Shown here in pieces: positions 10,865 to 22,300 of a stretch of 64,000 bases of DNA (position 1 is the stretch's first letter; every line of letters starts with the position of its first letter). A program made the position numbers and the translations under genes. This DNA is from Enoplolaimus lenunculus (lineage: Eukaryota > Nematoda > Enoplea > Enoplida > Thoracostomopsidae). The stretch lies in contig JASANG010003018.1 of the NCBI GenBank assembly GCA_030248215.1, forward strand, positions 155,461 through 219,460. Direction: 5' to 3'. Under the pieces are notes generated by a model. That model was not told the origin of the DNA. It saw nothing but the letters and a program-made list of their open reading frames with translations, and did not search any database.

Positions 10865-12115
10865 CTAACCTCGGTCAAGTTTTGAAAAATATGGACATTT
10901 GTATTTTGTAAACTGACAGTTTGTACAATCGACGACTCCTGCAAGATTGCATACAGAACGCGTTTGAATTGTGTTGTTGTTCCATTTGATATTTGCTGAA
11001 TTATTGCCGTGTAACCAATCAGTGCTAAAATTTAAACCTGTTTGATTGGGGCTGTCTAAAACATTTGAAATACTCAGTGGTTTCAGTTGATGGTATTGGT
11101 TGATTTTGGAATCACATTTGGAACAATTAACACTTGCTTTATTAGGTTGTGCAGTACCTCTCGGGCATGGCTTTGGACAGCGATTACTTGAATCGCAATA
11201 GTGCCCTTGTGGACAAGGAACACACTTGTTTTGACCGGTCAGCGTTTGAAAGTAACCGGATGAACACTCGATGCACTCGACTTGACCAGTAGCGTTCTGA
11301 AAGGTACCACGTGGGCAAGGTATTGGCAATTCATTATTTGCTGGACAATGATGACCTAAGGGACAGTGTTCACATTCTGAACCTCCAGTATTGTTTTGAT
11401 ATGTTCCAGGTGTACAATTGGTGCAATCTGACGCCCCAATAAACGATGTGATCATGCCGGCAGGGCATGGTTCAGGACTCGCTGATACATTAGGACAAAT
11501 ATAGCCAATTGGACACCGAATGCACTGCAGCTGTCCTTCACGGTCTTGAAAATGACCAATGGAGCACTCGTGACAGTCGGTGGCACCTTCAAAATACTGG
11601 ATTTTTCCTTTCGGACACGGCATTGGCGGTTCGATCGGTGACGGACAGTAATGCCCTGATGGACATAGTTGACACTTTTCTTGCCCCCATTCAGGTTGGG
11701 TATAACCTTGTGCACATGGACGGCATTGTATCGAGCCAGTTTCAGATGAATAGTTACCAGGTGGACACGGTTCAGGTTCCCGTGATTGATTGCTACATTT
11801 ATGACCAACAGGGCAACGTTCACATTGTTTCTGACCAAACCTTGACTGATAATAACCCTCGGCGCATTTGTAACAGTCGTTGCGGCGTTCGAATGCTTGA
11901 ACTGTTCCAGGCACGCAAGATGAAAGCGATGTTCCGTTACAACGATGGCCTGCTGGACACGGCTCGCATGTACCATTATTTGGCGAATGATAATATCCTG
12001 TCTCGCACATCACATCTTGAGCAAATTGAGCGCATTTTAATACAACCGACAACTTGAAAACGAAGATACAAATTGTGCGCCCTAAAAATTTTGAAATTTC
12101 AGCTTTAAACAACAT
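10865..12115 (-). CDS. Secreted GCC2/GCC3-type cysteine-repeat protein
   Basis: A 416-codon single ORF. Residues 1-36 form a plausible signal peptide: basic start, hydrophobic TICIFVFKLSVVL, then CAQFA before QDV. Residues ~40-350 hold six or more tandem ~50-residue modules of the type CxPCPxGHxC...PCPxG, the GCC2/GCC3 (ephrin-receptor-like, TNFR-like) pattern, so many disulphides are expected in an extracellular protein. A Ser/Asn-rich tail with several N-glycosylation sites follows. The frame ends just after a possible donor (GAG|GTTAGA), so it may continue into 9,186-9,837. The ATG at 12,115 lies inside the final unit of the 80-bp repeat that precedes the gene. If transcription starts further upstream, the acceptor-like TTTTTAG just before GGCGCAC is an alternative exon start. 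I can give no specific gene name. Confidence 0.75.
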   Translation of the reverse strand: MLFKAEISKFLGRTICIFVFKLSVVLKCAQFAQDVMCETGYYHSPNNGTCEPCPAGHRCNGTSLSSCVPGTVQAFERRNDCYKCAEGYYQSRFGQKQCERCPVGHKCSNQSREPEPCPPGNYSSETGSIQCRPCAQGYTQPEWGQEKCQLCPSGHYCPSPIEPPMPCPKGKIQYFEGATDCHECSIGHFQDREGQLQCIRCPIGYICPNVSASPEPCPAGMITSFIGASDCTNCTPGTYQNNTGGSECEHCPLGHHCPANNELPIPCPRGTFQNATGQVECIECSSGYFQTLTGQNKCVPCPQGHYCDSSNRCPKPCPRGTAQPNKASVNCSKCDSKINQYHQLKPLSISNVLDSPNQTGLNFSTDWLHGNNSANIKWNNNTIQTRSVCNLAGVVDCTNCQFTKYKCPYFSKLDRG

Positions 12116-13056
12116 TTATGCGTTTCAGTGTTCATGCTGTTAATGTCGGCAGCGGAAAAACTGGAAATTTTTGAAATTCCAACTTTAAACAACATTTATG
12201 CGTTTCAGTGTTCAAGCTGTTAATGTCGGCAGCGGGAAAACTGAAAATTTTTGAAATTTCAACTTTAAACAACATTTATGCGTTTCAGTGTTCAAGCTGT
12301 TAATGTCGGCAGCGGAAAAACTGGAAATTTTTGAAATATCAACTTTAAACAACATTTATGCGTTTCAGTGTTCAAGCTGTTAATGTCGGCAGCGGAAAAA
12401 CTGGAAATTTTTGAAATTTCAACTTTAAACAACATTTATGCGTTTCAGTGTTCAAGCTGTTAATGTCGGCAGCGGGAAAACTGAAAATTTTTGAAATTTC
12501 AACTCTAAACAACATTTATGCGTTTCAATGTTCAAGCTGTTAATGTCGGCAGCGGGAAAACTGAAAATTTTTGAAATTTCAACTTTAAACAACATTTATG
12601 CGTTTCAGTGTTCAAGCTGTTAATGTCGGCAGCGGGAAAACTGAAAATTTTTGAAATTTCAACTTTAAACAACATTTATGCGTTTCAGTGTTCAAGCTGT
12701 TAATGTCGGCAGCGGAAAAACTGGAAATTTTTGAAATTTCAACTTTAAACAACATTTATGCGTTTCAGTGTTCAAGCTGTTAATGTCGGCAGCGGAAAAA
12801 CCGGAAATTTTTGAAATTTCAACTTTAAACAACATTTATGCGTTTCAGTGTTCAAGCTGTTAATGTCGGCAGCGGAAAAACTGAAAATTTTTGAAATTTC
12901 AACTTTAAACAACATTTATGCGTTTCAGTGTTCAAGCTGTTAATGTCGGCAGCGGGAAAACTGAAAATTTTTGAAATTTCAACTCTAAACAACATTTATG
13001 CGTTTCAATGTTCAAGCTGTTAATGTCGGCAGCGGAAAAACTGGAAATTTTTGACA
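12081..13056. repeat. 80-bp tandem array, ~12 units
   Basis: Twelve units of exactly 80 bp start at 12,121 and every 80 bp to 13,001, with a partial unit before them. They differ by only a few substitutions (GGAAAAACTGGAA versus GGGAAAACTGAAA variants). Read on the minus strand, each unit contains an ATG followed by a TTTCCAG acceptor-like site. The array ends directly on the 5' end of the minus-strand cysteine-repeat gene and supplies its first codons. Confidence 0.95.
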
Positions 13057-14036
13057 GGCGCATCGTGTGTCACGAATGCGAAAATATAGACACATATGGG
13101 TTGATATTTTGTTTGATTGTTTACTATCGTCAGTACTATGGGATTCTGGACAACAGGGATATTTTGCATAACGAGAAACATGAAGAGATGAGAAAGCCAC
13201 ACGAGGGTGAATTTTAATGAAATACGGTTTGGAGATCGGTTGTTGATTGTTTTTTTCGTAAACACTTACGAGCGGATTTATGCTAATAGCGATTTTATGT
13301 TGAATTTACCGGTATTAGTGTTTTTGTGTTTTGATTGTAAAACTACTGTTTTGAGCATCGTGGGCAACATGCATTAATTAATAAAAAAGCTAGTGAGCGA
13401 ATCGAATGAGAAGTCAAACACAATTTCAGTACTAAAATCTGAACACAATGTTTTTCGTAATTCCTGTTGCAGGGCCGAGGCCAGACTAGGTCCTTCCTTC
13501 GATCCGCTAGTGAATGCCAGCTGATAGTGTTGCGGCGAAATTCCCAATGATAGTAGGTATAACCTTTTTTAAACATTTATAACAACTTGGAAGCATTTGA
13601 TGGTGTTTTAGACAACCTATTACATTCATATGAAACAAAATTAAGCACTACCAATACTGCATTGCGGTATTCAAACGATTCTGGCAATAAAAGTGATACC
13701 TACTATTCGAAGTGACCGACTGAAATATGTGAAAAACGTTCTTGAACCACGAATATATTTCAAATATTTGATATTGCGTGTTTTTCAATGAGCTTGTAAT
13801 AAAAATTAACAAATAATGTTCAACTTACCAATCGTTTTCATTGTTTATATGTTTTAAATGTCGGAAATGTATCTTTCAAATCACCATTATTAAACATTCA
13901 CAATCCTTTCATCTCGAAGAAACAACTCTGGCCTTTAGTTGACGTTAACAACGTTAACAATACTGAGTGTAAGCTTGACTGCGTGCACCAGAGTCAAAGC
14001 CGGCGTAAACTGACTTAGCCTTTAGTGAATTCAATA
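13057..14036. other. Non-coding, no firm feature
   Basis: Single-copy AT-rich DNA upstream of the 80-bp array. A minus-strand ORF at 13,343-13,576 (77 codons) is the longest, with no recognisable domain. I do not call it. Confidence 0.35.
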
Positions 14037-14468
14037 CTGTGGTGACCCGAATGAGAGGGGGGACTGATATTTATTTCGCCTCTCCAGAGGGTACCTCCCC
14101 CTGTTATGCGGTTACGGACTGTTATTTATTTTCAAAGAGTCCTCCGTCACCCTTCGTAACTGATATATCCGGTATTGCAACTATCCGTTGAATTAAACGT
14201 TTATTTGTCTTGTATCAAAAGCGTGACCGATTATACAAGGTTACACTTAGAATTACTTTCAAACTTGAGTACGCTTTTGAGTTTCGAACTCAACTTTATT
14301 TGGTTCTGGAGTCTTTATGCGCTACAATTAGGGATAGACATTCATTGACTCTAATTAGGGTTTAGGGACTCTGGCCGCTTCCGAACTTTCATTAGGGATA
14401 CGGGCTCCTATTGATTGGAACTCAAAATGGGGACCCCCTCTTAACCCCTTTTATTCGTGTCACCACAG
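14037..14468. repeat. CTGTAGTGACCCG MITE, copy 1
   Basis: A 432-bp element with ~25-bp terminal inverted repeats (CTGTGGTGACCCGAATGAGA and its inverse) and a TA duplication at both ends. It is non-coding inside. Four more copies lie at 21,843, 45,716, 48,556 and 61,833. Confidence 0.9.
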
Positions 14469-14562
14469 TAGTTGTTTTTACTTTATTAAAATTCTTCCTT
14501 GACTTGTAAAAATATCACTTAATCCATTATTCTGTTGTAATCTTAGCGTATTTCTGAGTTAG

Positions 14563-14712
14563 CCCGATTCACACGTGAAGGTTTTCGCAACAAAAGCTTG
14601 CACGTGCATCTATGTGCAAGTTCGATAACAAAACAACTTTGAAGTTCCTGCAACTGCAAATTATTCGCAGGAATTCATCATATTGAATTTAATTCGCGCG
14701 TGTGAACACAGT
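14563..14712. repeat. Partial Harbinger-like MITE
   Basis: Starts TTAGCCCGATTCACACGTGA after a TTA and shares the GCAAGTT/GTGTGAA vocabulary of the better copy at 16,197-16,404. The right terminus is not intact. Confidence 0.4.
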
Positions 14713-15103
14713 TGAAGATTGATAGGCCAATTGAAAATTTTGTCACTGATCGTTTTTTGAATTTCATGTCAAGATTCAGAATGAAACTGATGTGTTCTAT
14801 GTATTTCATAGAATAGGCAAATTCGAAGCTTAAGCCTAAGCGTTAGAATGAGCTTATTCCTAAGCCTAACCCTAAGCAAAAATTAGTCTAAATCTTCAGC
14901 TTACTTTATTCCAGACTCACAGATAAAAGCACCGCCCCTGATCGTTATGCGGGGTTCACGTTATAACCGGGGAGCCGGGACAAGGTTTGTCCCATGTTGA
15001 TTTGACGTCAACGCTAAAATTCGGTTAGCTTATAAACCACCGCTCTCAAATGATCCTTGTGTACAACGGACTGTATGTCAGTGACACTGTAGGACATTTA
15101 TGC

Positions 15104-15429
15104 GAATATCATATGATATTCCAAAATTTCAACGAATATCATATGATATTCAGCGGGAAAGTGTAACCTTTGGGTACTAATAAATGAATGAAAAGTTGGA
15201 CGGTAGGGGCACAAATGTTCTTTAAATATACCAAATACACGTCTGCAATTTGTTTCCGACACAAAATCGCTTAAAACCATAGCTTCATAGCTCTAAAATT
15301 CAAATTTCAAATTATAGTATCATACGATATTCAACAGGACAATTTGGGTATGTTACCTCAAGTATGCAGACATTTGAAAATGTATCATATGATATTCGAA
15401 GACAATACCTCGAATATCATATGATATTG
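15104..15429. repeat. Cluster of 18-bp perfect palindromes
   Basis: GAATATCATATGATATTC occurs perfectly at 15,104-15,121 and 15,134-15,151. Near-perfect versions lie at about 15,315-15,332, 15,382-15,397 and 15,412-15,429. The left pair is 30 bp apart and the right pair is also ~30 bp apart, so the arrangement is roughly symmetrical around a 170-bp centre. Confidence 0.85.
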
Positions 15430-15889
15430 AAGAACAAAAGGTGACCCACACATGTTAACAGCAGACAAATACGAATTTTTGAACGCGATATAGGTTCTGT
15501 GTGGAGACAAAATGTTATCCAATAGTCTAACAGGGGCAAAACGCGTCCCAAGCTGCCACGGGTACAACGTAAATCCCGCATTACATGGGCAAAATAACAT
15601 ATGGAGCCATTCGTGTAAATTTTTTCCCAAATGTGGTGGGGCTGGAACCCACGGCTTACCTAAAATATATCACAATTTCTACTTAAAACATAGAATTTGT
15701 GTAATGCCTAAAGAACTATACCAAAACTGAATGCTATATTAAGCCTGCTCTTATGCGGCACCGTTCAAAGGTATAATCACGATAATGCGCTGTGCGCAGT
15801 AACATTAATATGTTTGCAAATGCAATAAAGAATGTTACAGACACTTCCCCGTGCCCGAGAGGCGTAGTGCTTCCACCATGTATAGCTGA

Positions 15890-16066
15890 ACAGCGGCCCG
15901 TTTTCAGCTTTACTGCAATACATAAGCTTAAGCCTTAGACTAATCTTTGCTTAGACTTAAACCTAAGCTTAATTATATCGCTTATTCTTATTCTTACGTT
16001 TAGTCTTAGGCTTACGAGTACGCTTATACTACTGTAACGGTCCTCAACTATATATGGTCCCAGAAA
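15890..16066. repeat. Dispersed TTAGGC-type repeat
   Basis: Begins near GCGGCCCGTTTTCAG, runs through degenerate AAGCCTTAGAC/CTTAGG hexamers and ends near GTAACGGTCCTC, the inverse-type end of the family. Confidence 0.45.
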
Positions 16067-16196
16067 CATCAACTATGACTTTTTAATTCCTTACTGTTTA
16101 ACTGCGGGCACCGACACACTGGTTCATACGTATGATTACTCAGATCTTAGTCTGAACATGAACTTGTAATGTGAAGTTTTATTTTTAATAAGCTTA

Positions 16197-16404
16197 AGCC
16201 CTATTCACCCGTGCAAGATTTTGCAGCGAGAACTTGTAGCTGCAACTTGCTCGCAGAACTTGCATTTTTTATCAGCCAATGAGAAAGTGCCTGCAATAAA
16301 TTCAGTGAACTTGCATGGTTATTCACACGTGAATTAAATAACTTGCAAATGCAAGTTGCAGCTGCAAGTTCTCGCATCGAAAACTTATACGTGTGATTAG
16401 GGCT
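16197..16404. repeat. Harbinger-like MITE, TTA target duplication
   Basis: A 208-bp element with imperfect terminal inverted repeats of over 40 bp. AGCCCTATTCACCCGTGCAA pairs with the inverse of the right end, and TTA flanks both sides exactly. A 3-bp TWA duplication is typical of PIF/Harbinger elements. It is non-coding. Confidence 0.75.
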
Positions 16405-16794
16405 TTATGTTTTGGTTGCAAACGTTGAACGTAGAAATTATGTATAAACTCTCGTGTGGATAGCAAGAACCAACTATTCACATTGATAGTGGCAATTATA
16501 CGACAGATTGTAAACGTTTGTAATAATTTCCTGCTACTGCACATCCATCACATGCAACATGTCAACAAACATCATGACAACAATCATTATAAAGTGTAAA
16601 CTTGCGATTGCGTCCGATGCGTGTAATTTGATACCGGAGAATTTCTTGTTTGTACAAATACGCTCATCGATCAATATTTTACAAATAAGCAAAGTGCAAA
16701 AATGTACGCTTTGTTCGCAAAAAGAATTTGAAGCCAAAGTGCACACCCAAGTGAGCCCATTCGATGTAGTGGGTGTAAAGAAAAGTGAAAGACA

Positions 16795-17450
16795 ACACAC
16801 AAAATAAATTGCCTTGTATTCAAGAAATATGGTCTGAAATTTAAGACAGTTATGTCTTGATACAGACTCCAGACATATATGTCAGAAATATTGATCTATA
16901 ATTTTTCACACTTAATGTCTTAAAGCTAAGACTTTGTTTTACGAACGATTAAGAAAAATATTTCTGAAATATAACACAAATATCTCTGAAATATAAGAAA
17001 AATATGTCAAGCGAATGACAAAGATTTGCCATGGAAACCGAATCCAAAATTGGGAGTTAAAGTTCAGCCCAATGCCCTAATTTTGCAACATAAGACACGT
17101 CCTAGGCGTAAACTTAAGAAGGGTGAGCCATAGCTCAACTCGAAATATCTTTGAAATTTGATTATTTATGTATTCTTTTAAGAATATAAACGGAACTACT
17201 TTTTTACATACATGAAATTCAGAAAATTAATTCTAGAATTAAAGATAATTTCTTGAATGAAACAAATTTGTGTCTTATGAATTGGCAAAACCAATTTTTT
17301 GAATATATAAGACATTAATGTTTTAACCATTTAAGAAACGAATTTTTCTGCTGTTTAACGCTATCAATGTCTGAAATACAAGACTTTTATGTTTTGAAAA
17401 TTTAAAAAAGTAGGGGTCTTGAAATTTTAAGACAATTTATTTTTGTGTGC
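16795..17450. repeat. MITE-like element rich in AAGACAT motifs
   Basis: The left end CACACAAAATAAATTGCCTT is matched by the inverse of the right end (CACACAAAAATAAATTGTCT). Between them are about a dozen scattered ATGTCTTA/TAAGACAT motifs. Boundaries are good to ~10 bp and the superfamily is unknown. Confidence 0.55.
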
Positions 17451-18720
17451 TTAGAAAAGTAAATTTCTATTGTAAATCGTCTTAAATTCTTGTATGCCGA
17501 TCCTAAAAATGTTTAGACCCCCTGGCAAGGTGAGCTGACTGCGGGTCCCTAAAAGCTGCGCATGAGCTAAAAAGAGCTGGAGCGTAGGCAAAATTTTACT
17601 TTAAGGGCCTTCTTGTAAATTGTCTTGTTTTCAGTCAGGTATATAGCCAAGGAACTGCCTTATCTTCTAGATTGTTCTAACCATCGGCGAACCAAATATT
17701 TTGACGAATATGACCTGATCTAATTTTCCCCATAACCTGGTAATATGGATTTTTAATAACGATATTGGAATGTTTCATATTTTTTCCGTGCTGACCGGGT
17801 CCAGGCCTAAAATGACCCAATATGGGACAACAAAGTTTTAGAAGGCGATTCGGTTCAGTTCGCTTCATACTCGATCCATAAAAATTTAGATTGAGTTTAA
17901 AAATAGCTCTCATGTATCCACCATCAAAAATCCTTGATTCGCCACAGCTTAACGGACCGGTGTTTGGTTTTGAAGTGGGGCTTGGCAACCAAAGGTACGA
18001 CCCTACAGATTTTAGCCATGAATTTCAGAAGTTTGAAACCATGTCTATACGTCTGCTTACAGTGTATTTTATGCAATGTTTAGACTAGCAACCGATGCGA
18101 TTAATTCTCAACAATGTTTTCGCATTTAATCAAGATTATTTTGCAGTAATGTTTTCACGCCGTGTTTCCATGACATATTACAATGCAGATACATTGTTGT
18201 ATAATCGCTTTTTCATGTTTTGTTTTAAATAATCAGGAACGTGACATTTGCTACCAAAACACTTTGTGACTCTGCGATTTTGAAAAATACCACGAAGTTT
18301 AGCCGCTGCCGGCTCTGTATCATTTAAAGTAACGTTAGACCCACAATCAGTGTAAAGACTTAGCATTACGATAACACTGAGTCAAAGCTTTGGGCTACGT
18401 GTAGGTTTAGACAAATCTTGTCCGAAACTTACGTCTACGCCTAAACACAAGTTTGTTGTGACAGCCAAACTTAATATTTGGCTCGTAGACAATTTACGTT
18501 GAAACGTTTTTCGGTTTTTGTAGCAGTGCTTCGCTTGTCGTGTAACAAAAACTGCAATCTTTAGTCAGTGAAAAAATTACTAGACCGCATACCATTACAC
18601 AACCATTACACAACCTATTTTTAAACACTACGACTTCTACGACATTCTGTTGCTATTGGTTGGTACTAACGGTCTGCACGACCCCTGTTTGCTTTGCCAA
18701 AGTTAATGCCCACGCCCACG
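17451..18720. other. Non-coding, two weak ORFs only
   Basis: Minus-strand ORFs at 17,677-17,988 (103 codons) and 18,178-18,366 (62 codons, Cys-containing) are open but show no known domain, and I found no convincing splice-site frame around them. They could be fragments of dispersed repeats or small exons. Confidence 0.3.
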
Positions 18721-18789
18721 CCCACGCCAGGATTCGAACCTCGACCCTCTTGTGCTCGAGCCAAGCATGCTACCGCTACACTACGCAAT
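18721..18789 (-). repeat. tRNA-like (SINE or tRNA pseudogene)
   Basis: On the minus strand it has an A box (TAGTGTAGCGGTAGC) and a perfect B box (GGTTCGAATCC). The flank at 18,785-18,880 is repeated at 34,770-34,860, which suggests a SINE family. The acceptor stem is not convincing. Confidence 0.45.
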
Positions 18790-18939
18790 CATTGCAACAA
18801 CTTCTTATACCGGTATATGTGCACAGGCATGGCAACATTTGCTTTACATACATTTACGTGCCCATATACCGACACTATTCACTGATAACAGTTGATTTGC
18901 CATATTACAATTTTACATTCATTCTTTCATTTGCACACA

Positions 18940-19105
18940 CTCAATGGCGGATCCATGGGGGGCCACCCCGACCGTGCCCCCCAACAGCATCTGGACAAAA
19001 ATTATATAGCAATTTTGTGACAATAGTTCGTGGTTTGTGTATGGGTCAAAAGTAAGTTTATTGCCTGTGAATTTTTGCCCCCCCCCCCATTTTGAGATCC
19101 TGGAT
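18940..19105. repeat. Short element with GGCGGATCCA...G-run ends
   Basis: Left side AATGGCGGATCCATGGGGGG, right side inverse-type CATCCAGGATCTCAAAATGG next to a 12-base C run. The GGATCCAGGGGGG end is typical of short inverted-repeat elements in many invertebrates. I cannot assign a superfamily. Confidence 0.4.
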
Positions 19106-19255
19106 GCGCACACTAATACGTTTGGTTGACACAAACTAGCGTAATAGGTCATCAAATTGAGTTATATTAACACCAACGTTACCAATTCCATATTTTAGTT
19201 TTACAGAAGTTTGGAAATAAAATTTCTAGCAGTTGTAAATATTAAAAGCATATGG

Positions 19256-19263
19256 TATAAATA
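19256..19263 (+). promoter_or_regulatory. TATA box of the peroxidase gene
   Basis: TATAAATA lies 38 bp upstream of the proposed start codon at 19,302, so transcription should begin near 19,290 with a very short 5' leader. Its position directly before a signal-peptide ORF whose exon phase fits the rest of the gene is the main support. Confidence 0.5.
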
Positions 19264-19301
19264 GGTAACGCAAAACAGTACTCGTGCTTTTTATAGAAAA
19301 A

Positions 19302-19337
19302 ATGACCCGATCCAGCAGTTTGATTTATATGATAATG
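19302..19337 (+). CDS. Peroxidase exon 1, start of signal peptide
   Basis: Encodes MTRSSSLIYMIM and ends in phase 0 at donor ATG|GTATGG. The start codon was chosen because it follows a TATA box at the right distance and because splicing to exon 2 yields a complete signal peptide. Confidence 0.5.
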
Positions 19338-22300
19338 GTATGGTTAATTTTGTTGTCATCCCTTATTTGATTGATTATTCAAGTGGAGAAAAGACCAGTT
19401 TGTGCTTAATATATGTTGATCTGGACTGTTATTGTAAACATGTAAGACATGCATGTCTGTGTGTATATGTAAAATGCATTGCAATATATAGTATGCTTTC
19501 CGGCAGCATATGGTCGACATATATAGGCGACAACAAAAGTACTTGTAGAATCTGGGTTACGGTCTGAGTGGCGCATTGGTAACAGAGTCTGCCTGACACG
19601 CAGAAGTTCGCTAGTTCAAAACCGCCCGTTAACCTGCTTTTCCAGCTGCTTCTTAGTAAAAGGACTCAACACCCGTTTCCTTGCTAGACTGATAGTTATG
19701 AAACTGTTCAATTGACAATTCTGGCGCATAAATTAAATACTTCGAGCTTCTGAAATCTTGTAAGTTTTAGTCCTACATGAATGAATATGAGATTCTCAAT
19801 TGTTAGTGAACGTACCAGTTAATATTTACAAGTTTTAAATCGTTCAGTGTAATCATTGCAATAGTTTTTGATAAGTTATTAAACGCAAATAACCGTTAAA
19901 ATCAAAGGGGTTAACTAATATTGTCCTGTCTTATGCTTCTGGTAGAATAAAGTATATAATATTTCAGATTCTCGTTTGCGTCTTATGCTGCAAAAACGCA
20001 AAAGGTAAAGAGGGTTAATCGATAAAACTTGGGTATTTCTATATTGAAGTTTATCCAGCGGTTATGTTAATAATATGCTATCTAGACAGACAATATTCAA
20101 TTTGTCTTCAACTCATGTCAAGTTTTTAATGTATATGTGTAAATCCAGCTACTACCATTCTTTAGTACACAGTAAATGCCAGTGGGTTGATTTTAAAGTC
20201 AGAATAAGTTGAATCCACTCAGACGTCTGTGCTTTGAATTAGGTCTTTCACAACTCAGAATTGTGAGTTGATTGAACTCATTCTGAGTAATCTAACCAAC
20301 TCAGCCGCAATTAAATAAGCTCAGAGCGAGTGGATCAAATCTGTTGTTAACTTTGAAGTAACGTGAAATGACTAATTCGCTCTCTGAGTTGAGTAATCAA
20401 CTCATCGAAATTTACAGTGTACATGGATTTTGCTGAACACTCAACATCCATGGCCCAAAAATTTCGGATCGCTTTGTTTTTCTTAAAAACATTTAAAATC
20501 TGCTTTTTTGCAATAAACTAGTGTTAAAAACTATTAGAATTTGCATAATTTTACAAACATTTGCCGCAAAACAGCTTACTTAGCGCATTGCGATATCGGC
20601 CACGTCATGTATATGAGCCTGTTCACTGGAGGGAGGGGGGACTAAAAGACTTAAACATTGAGAACTAATAACCTTAAATCGTACGCTTATGATTTAGGAT
20701 TTAAATTAGGCTTAGGTTTAGGCTTATACGTAGTAGACAGGCCCCTACAGTTAACGTGTGATACCATATCAATGACGATGCTTGTGTAATATACCAAGAG
20801 TGCATACGTTTATGTGTTTTCCATTGTAGCAACTGACAACTCAAACGCAGAAGTGGAGTTCCAATTGCTTGCAGAACACTTTGACGAATTTCTTGAAAAG
20901 CTTTATAAGCAGAAGGCTTATATCAGCGACTCTATGAGTAAGAGGTTTTGCTAACATAACCACCTGCTTAACTGAAAATCGATAAAAAACTAACAAATTT
21001 TGGATTTTACGGATATAAAAATATGTTTTAACGGGACCAATTTTACTTTGTGGGGCGTACTGTATTGCTTTTCGTGCAGATCGAGCAGCTTAAGTTTAAG
21101 CCTTAGACTATTTCTTGGTTAGGCATATGCTGCGTTTAGACACTTACGCTTAGGATTATGCGTATACTACTATTTCGACTCTTTAAGTAACGTTGGTAAT
21201 GCTATTTTTCGGTAAGTACGATGCCTTGTGTTATAAAGGTCACTAACAACTGGATATTTGCTAGTGACAACGGACTTGAGTTCAACGGCCAAAGGTTCTT
21301 ATTTCGATATTTCAAGAACTGCAACTGGTGGTGAAGGCCAAATTTTTTTATCTGTGTTGCATTTCCGCCATAGTTTTCGGCTATCTTTAGACAGAAAACA
21401 CACTAACAGTTTTTATTGAAATTTTTCGGCAGAGCGTACTCGTAAGGGAATAATACATCACCAAACTAGTCATCTCATCTATGTCCGTAGTGGAAAATAA
21501 AATACACGTCCTTAATTGTAACCTTTCACTCAAATAAAAACATTACACAGTCTAAGCATAACATAAAACTTTGGGCATCGGATATTTTTTCATATCCGGA
21601 TATCCGGCAATTCTTGCCGGATATTTATCCAGATATCCGGATATATCCGGATATCCGAATTGAAATTTTCTATTTCGGATATCCGGAACTCGATTTTGTG
21701 TTTTTTGAGTTTCCGAACCTCAATTTTCGTTTCTTAAGCACTTGTTTTAACTTGTTGCTCTAAACGAAGTACCCTGACCTCAAGCAAATTGATATGAGCA
21801 TAAAAGATACAATTCTAAAAATCGGTATTTATTATGCCAGTACTGTAGTGACCCGAATAAGAAGGGGTACCCATTTTGAGTCCCAATCAATAGGAGTCCG
21901 TATCCCTAATAAGAGTCCGTGAGCGCATAGAGTCCCAAAACCCTGATTAGAGTTTATAAATGTCAATTATTACTAATTGTAGCGCATAAAGACTCCAGAA
22001 CCAAATAAAGGTGAGGTCAAAACTTTGAAGCGTACTTAAGTTTTCAAAGTACGTTCCTAATAATAACCTTGCATTATGGCTAAAGCTTTTGATATAAGAC
22101 AAATAAACATTCAATTCAATGGTTAGTTACAATACCGGATATATGTGTTACGAAGTGTGGCGGAGGACGGGATAAAAATAAATAACAGTCCGTAACCGAA
22201 TAACAGGGGGTTCCCTCAGCAGAGGTCAAATAAATATAGTCCCCCCTTAGTCACTACAGTACTTCAATAGTTCTGGGTATTCAGCTTAGAAGATTGCTAC

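Noticed and set aside
11452-12057. ORFs overlapping the cysteine-repeat gene in other frames
   Set aside because: Shadows of the real minus-strand frame, which alone has the regular CxxC module pattern and signal peptide.
12081-13056. CRISPR-like array
   Set aside because: 80-bp units are directly adjacent with no spacers, and the genome is eukaryotic. It is an ordinary tandem repeat.
15385-15730. ORFs of 72-81 codons next to the palindrome cluster
   Set aside because: They include the palindromic repeat itself (YHMIF) and show no recognisable domain.
16534-16807. Overlapping 82- and 88-codon ORFs on opposite strands
   Set aside because: No domain, no supporting splice signals, and the right end runs into the MITE at 16,795.
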